A stretch of 64,000 nt of DNA, taken from contig JAYKAV010002596.1 in assembly GCA_035582835.1 (NCBI GenBank), positions 246,488 to 310,487 on the forward strand, in the 5' to 3' direction. This DNA is from Phoebastria nigripes. Taxonomy: Eukaryota > Chordata > Aves > Procellariiformes > Diomedeidae. A model generated the notes under the pieces. The model made no database searches. It had not been told where the DNA came from and saw only the letters and a list, made by a program, of their open reading frames with translations. Position 1 is the stretch's first letter; the number at the start of each line of letters is the position of its first letter. Both the position numbers and the translations under genes were made by a program. This document shows positions 1-11,210 of the stretch, piece after piece.

Positions 1-181
1 GCTCTCCAGACCCTTCACCAGCTTCGTTGCCCTCCTCTGGACACGCTCCAGCACCTCAATGTCCTTCTTGTAGTGAGGGGCCCAAAACTGAACACAGTAG
101 TCAAGGTGGGGCCTCACCAGTGCCGAGTACAGGGGGACAATCACTTCCCTACTCCTGCTGGTCACACTATTTCTGATACAG
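1..181 (-). mobile_element. CR1 LINE fragment (RT region, cut by window edge)
   Basis: Read on the minus strand, the sequence encodes the familiar CR1 reverse-transcriptase tail: a YSALV-type segment, then [13 protein letters not shown] residues, then an RRATKL-like stretch. It is 5' truncated at about 181 and continues beyond the left edge toward its 3' end. It is noncoding today. Confidence 0.85.
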
Positions 182-208
182 CATTCATTCCATTCATTCC
201 ATTCATTC
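182..208. repeat. Tandem 9-bp repeat (CATTCATTC)x3
   Basis: Three perfect copies of a 9-bp unit lie exactly between the 5' truncation of one CR1 and the 3' end of the next. The unit is not the usual CR1 3' octamer. Confidence 0.8.
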
Positions 209-214
209 CACAAC

Positions 215-390
215 ACAAGATAACAGGATAATTCAGGTTGGAAGGAGCCTCAGGAGCTCTCTATTCCAGCCTCTTGCTCAAAGCAGGGTCAGGTCTGGGG
301 TCAGAATAGGTTGCTCAGGCTTTATACAGTTAAGCCTTTAAAATCTACAAGGATGGAGATGGCCCAGCCTCTCTGGGCAGTCAGATCNAA
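215..390 (-). mobile_element. Old CR1 3' fragment
   Basis: The plus strand shows the diverged reverse complement of a CR1 3' region: a GGTTGGAAGGAGCCT-like start, then the GTTGCTCAGG and ACAAGGATGGAGAT-type words, ending near CTCTCTGGGCAG. It is older and of another subfamily than the copy at 683-1046. Confidence 0.65.
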
Positions 391-682
391 TACTTAATTG
401 TCCATGAGACACACTATGTCAGATTCAAATTATTCTGTGTGATAATAGCCTCTTTCACCTGATCTAAGTAACATACCTAAGTGGTCACAAATACCACAGG
501 AGAGAGGACCTTGCAATTCTAACATGCTTACTCTCACAACATACACNGAAGTCGGAAAGTGCTGTTCTCCCAGTGAAGGAACAGGTCCAAAGAACAAGAG
601 ACCAGGATTCAGACTTGTTTTAAAAGCTCTAATCTCTGTAGAGAGGCAGTTCTTTCTCACAGTCCTTAATTTAAATAAAATC

Positions 683-1046
683 ATNGAAGCATAGAATAGT
701 TTGGATTGAAAGGGACCTTTAAAGGTCATCCAGTCCAACCCCCCTGCCATGGGCAGGGACATCTTCAACTAGATCAGGTTGCTCAGAGCCACATCCAGCC
801 TGACCTTGAATGTTTCCAGGGANGGGGCACATACCACCTCTCTGGGCAACCTCTTCCAGTGTTTCACCACCCTCATTGTAAAAAATNTCTTCCTTATGTC
901 TAGTCTGAATCTACCTTCTTTTAGCTTAAAACCATTACCCCTTTTCTTATCACTACAGGCCCTACTAAAAAGTCTGTCCCCGTCTTTCTTATAAGCCCCT
1001 TTAAGTATTGAAAGGCCGCAATAAGGTCTCCCTGGAGTCTCTAGTT
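683..1046 (-). mobile_element. CR1 LINE 3' end with ORF2 C-terminus
   Basis: On the plus strand it begins with the reverse complement of the CR1 3' tail (CATAGAATAG-type) and the GGGACCTTTAAAGGTCATC block. The minus strand encodes the end of CR1 ORF2, including LKEGRFRLDIRK and ending in SNLI before a stop at about 769. The 5' end is truncated near 1046. Two Ns interrupt the frame. Confidence 0.88.
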
Positions 1047-1555
1047 GAGGGGAGGGGGAACAAAACAAAGCTCAGAGGACAATACTAAGGAAATGTAGAG
1101 GTTGCCAAAGTTGAGAAACACAATGTCTAACATGTCAACCTACAAAACTGTCTGATGGTGAAAGANAAATTTCATTGTAGAACTCCTAGAACAAATGAAT
1201 GAATTTTATTCTTTACCATCACTCCAGTAAAAATAAACTGATTCCCATGTAAAACAGCTATAAACCTTTGTTAGTACATATTACTATTTATTTCTTGTAC
1301 AGATCTTACAAGAGTATTTCTACATTCTCACAAAGACACCCTACTTTCCTTAGTTTCCNATATAGGTTTGGGATGGGTTTTCAGACTTATTTTTTAAATT
1401 TTTGTTTCTTGTTTAGATAGAAGAATGATAAAAATGAAGTTTCACACTATAAAAAAAAAAAAAAAGAATATTTTAAAATGAGTACACCAGAACATTTCTG
1501 AGAGTAAAAAACTACTATTTACATTGTACATATGAATTTAAATTCCTGAAGACCT
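1047..1555. other. AT-rich intronic stretch, nothing recognised
   Basis: No gene, RNA or transposon is recognisable. It contains an A15 run at 1451-1465. Confidence 0.6.
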
Positions 1556-1779
1556 GAGAGTCCTACATCTAATCTGATGGATCAACATCAACAATATTTC
1601 CCTGATTATATATTTGTCCTAGGTACTTGCCCATACTGTCCCACGCACCCTGCCACTCATAACTATCCAGCCTCGGGGCAGATCTCTGGGTGGTNTTCTT
1701 AAACAAGGCCTGAAACACGTTCAGGAGACATAGCAATAGGAACATGCTGGTTTGAANATCCCAAGGATATTCAAAATCC

Positions 1780-2121
1780 TCAAGAGCTACTGTAATCAGC
1801 CTGGAGGAGAAGGGGAAGGTGAAGGAAGGTGTCTCCCCTGTAAGAGGAGAAGAGGTAAAAANTGTAGTTACTAATAGTTTCCAAGAGATAGCTCCAGAAG
1901 TACAGCGATGACGACAATGCTGAGTACAATCTCATGACCAATAATNTTATCATNATATAAGCCAGTGTTACACAGTATAGCAAAGCAATAACCTTAATCC
2001 ATCTCCCAGAGGTGATAAACANCACGAAANCACCGATAAGCAGTATATACAGCCAGTAAGGTGTTACATAACNCAACTCTGAAAACCGATCCAACAACTC
2101 TGAGAGCAAATAAACCAACAT
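1780..2121 (-). pseudogene. Hydrophobic leader ORF of the endogenous retrovirus, decayed
   Basis: The 113-codon frame starts MLVYLLSELL and has about three hydrophobic stretches (residues roughly 20-37, 42-62 and 72-92). Several codons contain N. It lies downstream of the LTR and primer-binding site on the same strand, where gag would normally start, but I see no gag, zinc-finger or protease motif. It could be an accessory leader ORF or chance reading of leader RNA. The frame stops at 1780 and the sequence continues with further stops to the element's left edge. I do not recognise a cellular homologue. Confidence 0.4.
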
Positions 2122-2193
2122 TGTGACCAGCNACTACTAAACTGGTATAATGAATGCTTATAACAAATCTGTTTTAACAGGTCAGGTCAGATG

Positions 2194-2319
2194 TGTCGTT
2201 ATCTCAACCCATGAGTTTTCTCACTTTTACTCTTCCGATTCTCTCCCCCATCCCATTGGGGGAGGAGTGAGNGAGCGGCTGTGTGGTGCTTAGTTGCTGG
2301 CTGGGGTTAAACCATGACA
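2194..2319 (+). mobile_element. Inverted U5 fragment of the family A LTR
   Basis: This 126-bp piece matches the 3' end of family A LTRs in plus orientation: TTATCTCAACCCATGAG, CCGATTCTCTCCCCC, a G-rich run, GTGGTGCTTAGTTG, and the end ACCATGACA. Similarity stops abruptly near 2194, in the word TGTC before TTATCTC. It faces the minus-strand LTR across a 38-bp spacer, forming a long inverted repeat. Confidence 0.85.
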
Positions 2320-2359
2320 GTCCTTTTTGGCACCCAACGCAGGGCGCCAAAAAGGACTG
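2318..2359. repeat. Palindromic spacer between facing LTR ends
   Basis: A 14-bp perfect arm (CAGTCCTTTTTGGC, 2318-2331) is repeated inverted at 2346-2359 around a 14-base loop that holds the rest of the primer-binding site. Homology continues outward as inverted LTR U5 sequence for over 100 bp on each side. Confidence 0.92.
2328..2345 (+). other. Primer-binding site, tRNA-Lys-like
   Basis: TGGCACCCAACGCAGGGC lies 8 bases after an LTR end (ACA, then GTCCTTTT). It resembles the lysine-tRNA (Lys1,2) primer sites used by several retroviruses, differing at about three positions. On the other strand TGGCGCCC starts at 2349, so both facing LTRs have the beginning of a site. A lysine primer is unexpected for a classical ERV-L group, so class assignment stays open. 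Confidence 0.65.
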
Positions 2360-2931
2360 TTGTGGTTTAACCNGGCAGGCAGACAAACACCACACAGCCA
2401 CTCACTCACTCCTCCCACAGTGGGATGGGGCAGAGAACNGGGGAAAAAAAAAGTAAAATTCGTGGATTGAGATAAAGACAGCTTAATAAAAGAGAAAAGG
2501 AAGGGAAAATAATGATAATAATAATAATAATAATGATAGAATATGCAAAATGAGTGATGCACAATGCAATTGCTCACCACCCGCTGAGCGATAGCCAAGC
2601 AGCTATTGCTACTTCCTGGACCACGCCTCCTATTTATATACTGAGCATGACGTCATATGGTATGGAATACCCNGTTGGCCAGTTGGGCTAGCTGTCCNGG
2701 CTATGCTCCCTCCCAGCTTCTTGTGCACCTGGCAGAGCATGGGAAGCTGAAAAGTCCTTGACCAGTAGACTACTTAGCAGCAACTAAAAACATCAGTGTG
2801 TTATCAACATTCTTCTCATACCTAAATATCTTATCTTCTTATCTAGATATCATATCTTCTCCTATCTCATACTAAATCCAAAACACAGCACTAGGAAAAA
2901 AATTAACTCTATCCCAGCTGAAACNAGGACA
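2358..2931 (-). mobile_element. LTR, family A, R1 type (minus strand)
   Basis: On the minus strand it starts TGTCCT-N-GTTTCAGC and ends AACCACAACA, keeping TG...CA ends. It carries the CRE palindrome TGACGTCA (2648-2655), a TATATAAA-like box, an R1-type middle block with an expanded ATT tract (about 2509-2536), and the U5 words TTGAGATAAAGAC (plus-strand view) and GAGTGAGTGAG. An extra AT-rich segment with ATATCTTATCTTCT-like words near 2826-2870 is absent from the other copies. Confidence 0.88.
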
Positions 2932-3791
2932 TGTTTCTGACTGCTCTGTTAACTGTCAGAGCAAAACTAGTTTCCCTTTAACTCTTCAATGACGCGGCCT
3001 TTTCTCACATCCATATTCTANGTACCCAATTGTGCATCCATGTCTTTCTGACCTTTGAGCAGAACAGACCATGTCTGAACAGCAAGTTCCAAGAACGCCA
3101 AAGGCTAAAAAATCAAGGAGCAATAGCAGCTAATCCAAGAGAGTATCCAATATGCTCCAAAAGAATTCTGATGAATAGGATTGCACAATAGCTCATGATG
3201 GCAATCAAGTCACTACTCACACTTATTAATGAATTTTGGAGGGAGAAATGACTTACACTTTGCATTTCTGTCTTTTTACAGATATGTTCTAACTATTTTT
3301 CCAGCATTATATTAGAAAGTAAAATAGTCCACAATAATTAAAACTATAATAGATTCCTTTTTAATCNTTCCTACTTTTTCCATTGACCTGGTATATATTT
3401 TCCTATAGTACTCAAATAATCAAGCATCATGCTCTTTTTGCTAGTGTTCTGCTATANTTTATTAGAAAAATAACTATTTTAATTTGAAGAAAAGCTATTA
3501 ATTCTTTCATAATAATAGAAAGAATTCTATGAAATTTAAAAGTGGCAAATTAAAACTGATAAGATGAAGTTTAATTACCTTGTTGAACTAGTTCTTTTAT
3601 TAATCCAAGAGTTTAGAAGGATTCAGAAGGGGATTGGACATGTAACTAATAAGTAAATTCAGAGTTTAGCAGTATACCACTGAAAGAATTGCTAGACTTT
3701 TAGGAGGGATATGAAAATCTCACAATTCAAGAAATCAATCAATTTCTAGGCAGTGAGTTAAACTGAGTCTCTGTAATGTGTGTATTTCATG
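2932..3791. other. AT-rich intronic stretch, nothing recognised
   Basis: No coding or repeat signal is recognisable apart from ordinary AT-rich composition. Confidence 0.6.
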
Positions 3792-4662
3792 TGTGCATTG
3801 GGTGCAGGTGTCAAGGTTTTAGTAGTGGGGGAGGGTCTGTGAGGAGAGGCCAGGGGCTGCCCCATGNTGGCCACAGCTGGTTCCAGCCAGCTCCACAACA
3901 GACCNGCTGCAGGACACAGCTGAGCCCATCAGCAAAGCTGGTGGNACCTCTGTGAAAACATATTTAAAAAGGGGCAAAATGCTGCACAAGCAGTGAGGAG
4001 TGAGGAAAAAAAGTGTGAAAAACAGACCTGTGAACACCAAGGTCAGAGAAGGAGAAGGAGAAGGAGGAGGAGGTGCTCCAGGCAATATAACAGAGATTCC
4101 CCTGCAATGTATGGAGGACCATGCTAGAGCACATATCCACACTGTAGCCCGTGGAGGACCCCACGCAAGAGCAGATGGATTCTCCCTGAAGTAATTGTAG
4201 CCCATGAAGAGGACCCCCATTGGAGCAGCCCATGGAGGACCAGGCTGGAGCAGGGAAAAGTGTGAGGAGAAAGGAGCAGCAGAGAGGAACTGTTATGGAC
4301 CAACCACAACCCCACATACCCCATCTCCCCTGTGCTGCTCAGGGGGGGTGAAGGTAGAGGAGATAATAATGGAGTGAAGTTGAGCTTGGGAAGAAAAGGG
4401 TGGGGATGAGGGGAAGGTGTTTTAGTTTTTGTCTTTGTTTCTCACCATCCAACTCTCTTTTTAATTGGCAATTAATTAAATTAATTTTCCCCAAGTTGAG
4501 TCTGTTTTGCCTGTGACAGTAATTGGTAAGTGATCTCCCCATCTTTATCTTGACCCAGGAGTTTTTTCAGCTTATTTTCTTTTGCTGTCCTGTTGTTGAG
4601 GGGGAGTGATGGAGTGGCTGGGTGGGCATCTGGCAGCCAGCAAAGGTCAACCCACCACAACA
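3792..4662 (+). mobile_element. Solo LTR, family B (long type)
   Basis: It begins TGTGCATTGGGTGC, followed by CAAGGTTTTAGTAG, and ends GGTCAACCCACCACAACA. U3 has a TATA-like ATATTTAAAAAGG (about 3959). The middle has GGAGAA-rich DNA and degenerate units containing GGAGCAG and TGGAGGACC, then AATTAATTAAATTAATTT. A U5 (GTCTGTTTTGCCTGTGAC, ATCTTTATCTTGACCC) shares its plan with family A. No internal viral sequence flanks it. I found no convincing target-site duplication. All open frames inside are chance reading of GC-rich repeats. Confidence 0.82.
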
Positions 4663-4932
4663 TCTAATGTTCTTTCTTACACACCAGTTCAGGACAAATA
4701 TTTNTGAAATCTCAAAAGTGTATTGGAAAGGGAAAACACTTCCCTACTGAGTAATAGACAATTAAGTCTGAATCTAATTAATGTTTAAGTTTTNGGGTGT
4801 GCATGTGTGCATGCACATGTACATTGTTGAGAAGTTATTAAAGGTGTTGAATNGCAGCTGAGAGTATTGCAAGCTTGATCTGCAGCGTCCTGGTAAAATT
4901 CAACTGATGTTTGGTCTTCCAATTTTCTTTCC
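4663..4932. other. Intronic stretch; short palindrome only
   Basis: A 12-bp palindrome TGTGCATGCACA sits at 4806-4817. Nothing else is recognised. Confidence 0.55.
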
Positions 4933-5013
4933 AAGGAAGCAGTTACTTAAGGAATGTAAAGCATTTACATTCCTTTTTACATTAAGGAAGCAGTTACAGT
5001 AAGGAATGTAAAG
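4933..5013. repeat. Direct repeat with internal 12-bp hairpin
   Basis: A 29-30-bp unit starting AAGGAAGCAGTTAC occurs at 4933-4961 and 4984-5013, differing by one indel and one or two bases. Between them TTTACATTCCTT (4964-4975) is the exact inverse of AAGGAATGTAAA (4949-4960), with a 3-base loop. Confidence 0.92.
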
Positions 5014-8000
5014 GCTTCTTTAAAAGAATTCCAATTCAAATATGAAGAGGAGCAACTCCTATACTTTTTATATGTCTATTCAATCAGTTTAAAATAAGTA
5101 AATAGAATTTGTCTTAATAGCCTATAAAACAAAGCAAACAAGATTGAGCAGAAGTGGCTAACNGGGTTCAAGTTTTACTCTCACTGAAAATGTTAATAAA
5201 AATATCTTATACTTTCTTCAACAATTCATTAACAAATCGACATATGATTTATGAACTAATTTATTTTTGTCAAATGATAATTTTTCCCTGTCAAAATGCA
5301 AAACTGCAGAACTATTATTTTAAAATAATGATCATAGGTCAAGGCTGAACATTTTTAATTGAACAGCTGCTTTGAACTAAACAATAAATTGCTCATCAGG
5401 TTCTGGCACAATCGTTATATTCTTTACAAAGCATGTTTCTAAAAACTGCCACCATCCATTATCAGTGTGAAACTTCTTTATACCACTCTTCACTTTTTTT
5501 TAACATCAGAAATGAAACAGACTTTATAAATAATTACCTTTCCTATAACAGTCAATTTATTTTAATACATAAAAAATAGCAAGAACTTCAAACNGTAAGT
5601 AAGAAGAACCAGATATCTTACTACCATACGAATAGTCTTTAAAAATCTTGAGGGTGAGGATTTGCATGCTTCTTGGACAGAAAAACTGATCAGAACAAAA
5701 CATATCAAAACAATTACTTTTAGAGCACTCAAAAACATTCTAGGTCCTTAAAGTAATAAGAATTTAAAAATGATGAAGCAAGAAATACATGTTTTTAGCC
5801 TCTAGCAGCTAGAACATTATGACAACACAGTTTATTCTCCTCATCTTCTTAAAGCTGGGTAAAGATGTACAGTACATTTAGCAGATCTTGGAGCTTTCTA
5901 AANACCAAGGGAGGGGAGCCTGCTCCTTCCAATTTTCCCACAGTTCTGACACTGACTTCACACTGATTCTAGTGATTTGCACACTCCTCTGTGAATTGGT
6001 TCATTTAACTATCCTGATGAAGAACTAATCCATTAAAAATAAACCCAAGTCAATTCAGTTAGCAAAGGGAAGCATATCCAAAAAGGGATATATGCCTGAT
6101 GAGTGCCAGAGCCAATGGAAGTGAAGGGAAAGATCACGCAGCGAAAGTCAGAGGAGTATGGGAGACAGATTTGCTTCTATAAGTGAAAACAAGCTTTTAG
6201 ATGAGCTCAACTATCTTTTGTAACTTTGCCTTAATGTGTGAAAATAGCACAATATGGAAAGGAGACATGCCATATTTTGCTTATCACCATTGTAGGTGCC
6301 AGGAACTTCCAGAAAAGCTTCAACTTATACTAAATATTCTGTGGAGTTTTGGAATTTGTCCATGAGTGAAATGCTTGTGATATTACCACCACACATGTTA
6401 TTTCTGTTCTGGTACAGAGAGAAAGTTGTAGTAGCAGGGCATGTGAAGGAGGAAAAGGTATCTGCATATATTTCAGAATCTATGCTTTTGATATGAAAAA
6501 CTCACTGTCTTAGAATACAAAGTCACCATTGAGTAACCCCAACAAATAGAATAAACCTTATCAATTCATCAGCTAAATTAGCAGGAAAACAGACTGCAAT
6601 AGCTTTAAAAAAAAAAAAAAAAAAAAAATCCATGGACTTTATTTCATTCCTTTTCTTCCAGAAAACTTGCACTCTGAGTCAAAAGCAACCTACTTTTCTC
6701 ACTGGCCCCTGTTCACTCTAAAGGAGAAAATATAGGCAGAGTAAGCAGCAGAGAGCAAGAGAGGGAAGTCCAGAGCACGCTAGAGGAAGGTGTCTCTCCT
6801 CCAACATTGGGTATTGCTATCTTTCTACAGAGAGGTCTGGAGTGTATGGTGCTTCAAGGCAGAGCCTGAATTCACTGCAGTGGAGAAACAAGTATGTATA
6901 AAGATTTTATTTTTGACCACTGCAGTGAGAAATTAAGCTCTCAATTTCCCATATCAATTCCGAAATGCCCTTGGAGGGGGGGGCAGGTTGAGGAGCTGCA
7001 AAACTTTATAGTTGCATGGGAGGGGAAGGGATTCATAACACAGGAAAAAAATGGAAAAACATAGGGCAACAGAGACAACCAAATAAAACACAAAGTGGAG
7101 GAGAAGAAAGCCAGGATATAATGGAAGAGATTTTTCAATTGCAGNCCTAAAATTCTGAGACAGACAGATCTGGGAAAAAAGCTGTGACACTTGAGACACT
7201 ATTTATCCCATCAAGCAATAAATGAGACCCTATAACGAACTTTACAAAACCAGGAAAGTAGAGGGTTGTAAATTACTGTATCTATTACATAAGCACAATG
7301 TATATACTACATAATCATAAAGAATATAAACATGTAATTTTCAGTCTCGTAGCAGGTAAGTATTTAATTCCATATTGATAATTATATTTAAAATGCCGTA
7401 GCAAAATTTCTAGCAGAAAAGTGAAAAGCATTTTTAAGAAAATCATATTTGAGTTTAAAATAGAAAATAAGGTCCCTCTTCCAAGGGAGAAAAATCTAAA
7501 TTAAAAATTTGGACTTGGAAAATGTAGATTTTCCTTTTTAATTTTTCTCCTTCCCCTACGGACAATCAATGTATGTGGAGTTTTTTCCCTTTCCATCCCC
7601 ACAAAACAAAAAGGAGAAGACATTCTAGGAAGAAAAAAACTCTCCACAGTATAATTAAGTTTCAGATTTGTTAAAAAAAATTCAATAATTAAGTATAATT
7701 TTTCAAATTAATTGACTGCTCTCTTCAAACATCTCCTATGATATGAAATGAAAAGAAAAAAATAGCAATTATGAGAGGATTTTTTTTTTTACATGAAAGA
7801 CAGTGAAACATTTTAAAACCAGTATAATACAACAGAAGGGTGTCAGGTACCTTATTCTAACCTCCACTTTTGGAAATCTTCCCTTAACTGATCTAACAAT
7901 TGAGAAATCTTTCCAAAATTAACAAAGATGTAAAATTAATTAAAAAATAAGTGTATCATTCCCATCACCTGTTTTTATATACATTTATCACCCCTACACC

Positions 8001-8168
8001 GGAGATTCTTAGAGTCCATTGGGCAGTGTATTTAATACAAACCCCATTGTAACCAATCAGCATCTTCCCACCAATTTCCATGGGCTTTGAGTCACACCTT
8101 TAGTTCCTCTACAAACCAGCTCTGAACATTCTTATTAAAATAAACAGGATCTACATTTGTTCAGTAAT
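5014..8168. other. AT-rich intronic stretch, nothing recognised
   Basis: It contains an A22 run at 6607-6628 and short A/T runs. The short open frames show no domain, codon bias or splice context. Confidence 0.6.
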
Positions 8169-8196
8169 TGAAAACCAAGCTTTTACTTGGTTTTCA
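8169..8196. repeat. Perfect 11-bp hairpin
   Basis: TGAAAACCAAG (8169-8179) pairs with CTTGGTTTTCA (8186-8196) across a 6-base loop. It is directly followed by two copies of AAGGACCAC (from about 8200). Confidence 0.9.
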
Positions 8197-11100
8197 TACA
8201 AGGACCACACAAAGGACCACTGAAAAAGGGCACCTATATCTGAAGCAGACTAGTTAGCATGTAGAAGTACAGAGCTCTTCAGTTTTAGGGGTATTTTTTT
8301 CCCTAATAGTTATAATAAACATAGATAAACATTCCAGAAGTCTCAGTGTAGGGACAAAATGCAGCTTACCAATGACAACAATAAATNCACAACTAGAATA
8401 TTCTTCTCTTTATTTCTATATGCCTTGACAATGTAGTTTACTGCATGTCATTCTGCTATGCACGAAAGCATACAATGTTGTACAATTGATAAAAACAAAA
8501 AAAAAGATAATGTTTTTCTAATATTTTAAAATATTAAGGAATAACTAGAACTATTATTGCAGCAGGAACCAAATAATTACATTTACAGTTTTAAGAACAC
8601 ACTGCTGTGTGAGTATCTGTACTGTTCCACTGTTAGTAACAGTGATTTCAAAATATGATGTTGTTTTTCCTTACAAAGTAACACTTTCACTAAACATTAC
8701 TAAGAAAAGTCCAATATGACAAGGTCTTTTTGATTACATGAGGAGAATCCACTATTTTAGCAAACAGATAAATTTATTTCCATGCTTGGAGTACCTCAAT
8801 CATTTCAGGAAAGAAATTTCCAAAGATTCTGTTACTTTTGCTAAAAACAGGTAAGAAAATGCAGCTAGGTCTTATCTCTGTATTTATGGTTGGATAATAG
8901 CTATGCATGTATAAAATGCACATCTGTAAATAGTAACAGGTCTGCCAGGTCTGCATCTAGCATGTACCTTTTAATAAATGGCGGTAGGTTTAAACAAAAA
9001 TAAATGTATAATGCAAATATGAGTCCACTTAGCTGATTTATTTTGCAATCATCAAAGAATATGTTAGGCTGTGTTATCTTAATTCCATATATGAGTAATT
9101 TTGACTGACATTAAAAAAAACAATTCTCAGTAAACAGAATCAGATAGTGGAGTAAACAAGACTTTTAAGGGAAATAATCATTACTGCAAACAGGATATCT
9201 CACAAAAAAGAGGATGAGTAAGCTACCCACATTTCGNACCAACATAAGCAGTTACAGTTGTTACTTTTTGCTACTCTAACTGATAAAGACAGTCAAACAA
9301 AAAACCTATGCAGGAACTTTCAAACATTTTCATTGTCCCTGCATTGTTTGGATATATATGTTTTATAAAAATGCTAAATATACATTTTTTAAGCCAGTGA
9401 GACACATAATGCAAAATGTGAAATCAATACAAAATTATTCTCAGGACACAATCCATTTAACAGGGTACACAGTGAATAGGGTTTTTTAGAACATTGAAGT
9501 TTGGTCCTGCTCTGTATCTTTCTTGAAATTTTACCTTTGAATTCACTACCAAGAATAATTGACCACTTCTCTAAATACCAATCTGAAAAAAGCACTTTGT
9601 GTAAGCAAACACATTTTTTATTTAAAAAAATAAAATAACAACACACAAAAAGCACAATAAATAAATTTGTTTGTGTGTTGAGGGTTGTAATTATTTTGAA
9701 AAAACAGTAACTCCTCTGTTTTTGAAATGGCTTCTTCATGGCTTAATATCAGTTAAAAAATTTCTTACAGCTGCACCACATAAATCAGTGTTAAGAACCA
9801 CTGCCATATAAATTTGGATCACATTAGCATAATAATGAAACCTGGTATTACAGCATGTTGATCGATAACCTAGTGTGGTTCTAAACAACAAGAAAACAAT
9901 GTCCAATAATACCCTGAGAAAAAAACAGATTTAATTTCCCTAGACAACCATCGAGAAAACCTTAGTCACAGAAAGATTAAACCTACTTCACCCAAAACAC
10001 AGGGGTAGAGAAGAAGTTTTTAAATCCTCCACATAAAACTGAATAATCATGTCAAATGAAACTCCAAGGTTCAATATACCCAAAGCTGAAAGCCTATTAC
10101 AATCTTGCTTATTACAGGTGCAAATACTATGATACAAATAGAAACTTGTCTAGATTTTTTAGTTGAGGGCTTTTTGTAATTTTAGTTAAGGCCACTGTGA
10201 GATCATAAAAAAAGTTATTTTCAAAAGTGGTAATTTCACAGATAGAAACTACAAATAGGAAATGATAAAGTCAAAAAAGAAAAATTATGAGAGGATAATT
10301 AATTAGAGTGGGCTTAGAAAGATGGCTAGACAAAGAGATGGATAAAACAATTTTACTAAGGAACATGGAATGGAATGGAATGGAATAAGAGGTAAATTAT
10401 AGACAATAATTTGACAGTGAAAGCAATATTGTGAAAAGAAGAAGGTACAAATACATTCAGAGCTTATTTTTCATGGGAAAGCCTAGTGAAATCCATTGTT
10501 TTCCATTTTAACTTTAAAAAAGAGAGAGATCTCCGTTTTAATTTTTTGCCCTATCTGTAACCATAATTACAGAATTCATAATACACACCCCAAGAATGAG
10601 ACATGTACATNGTATTTATATATGGAAACATAGTACCTTTTTGTAATACTTTTTATANTATTTCATTTGGGAAAAAACCTTACTTTAACTTGTTTACATA
10701 GTGAGTAATATTATTTTTCATACCTCTGAGTTCTGTATTCTGGCCAGTCAAGAGGTTTACTTGATTTTTCTATTTTTTTGCTTGGCATGGAGGATTTTGT
10801 GATAATTTTATATTATAAATATTTTTTTCAATTCTATATTTAAATATATTTTCACTTCATATAATCACTTGAAATCACAGAGGAAATAAAAATAATTGAT
10901 AGAAACTATTACAGCCATGATTCATTTTCACATGGTCTGCTATAACATGTTTACAATGGCACTGGGACTAGGCAAAGAATATTTTTGCAACTATTAATAA
11001 TCAAATGGCTATGAGAGGTAATTACCTTGATTAGCATGTCACTGTGACTTTTTCATCCACATTATATTTATAGAGTTGGATTATCAAGTACCACACTACA

Positions 11101-11210
11101 TACTTCCTATGAAGGCAGTAACCTAAGAAATGACTTCGTTTCAAATTTAAAAATAAACCATACTTTGACTTAATTCCAGATTTTGCCATGGGAGAAAACT
11201 TGTGTCAGCG
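8197..11210. other. AT-rich intronic stretch
   Basis: It holds a perfect (TGGAA)x4 at 10366-10385. No gene or transposon is recognised. Confidence 0.6.

Larger units (their letters stand above)
1556..2931 (-). mobile_element. 5' end of an endogenous retrovirus, rearranged and 3' truncated
   Basis: Read on the minus strand: a full LTR (2931 to 2358), a primer-binding-site region, an inverted copy of the LTR 3' end (2319 to 2194), and then about 640 bp that I take to be proviral leader/internal sequence, holding a short hydrophobic ORF. Gag, pol and env are absent, so it cannot encode a virus. The LTR is well supported by three related copies in the window. The left boundary and the viral origin of 1556-2193 rest on general resemblance to avian ERV leader sequence and are less certain. 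The right flank begins TGTTTCTG; no duplication can be tested because the 3' LTR is missing. Confidence 0.7.

Noticed and set aside
2509..2536. CRISPR-like or designed tandem array
   Set aside because: It is an ATT microsatellite inside an LTR; no spaced repeats with unique spacers occur anywhere in the window.
3819..4324. Several overlapping minus-strand frames
   Set aside because: They are antisense reading of a family B LTR.
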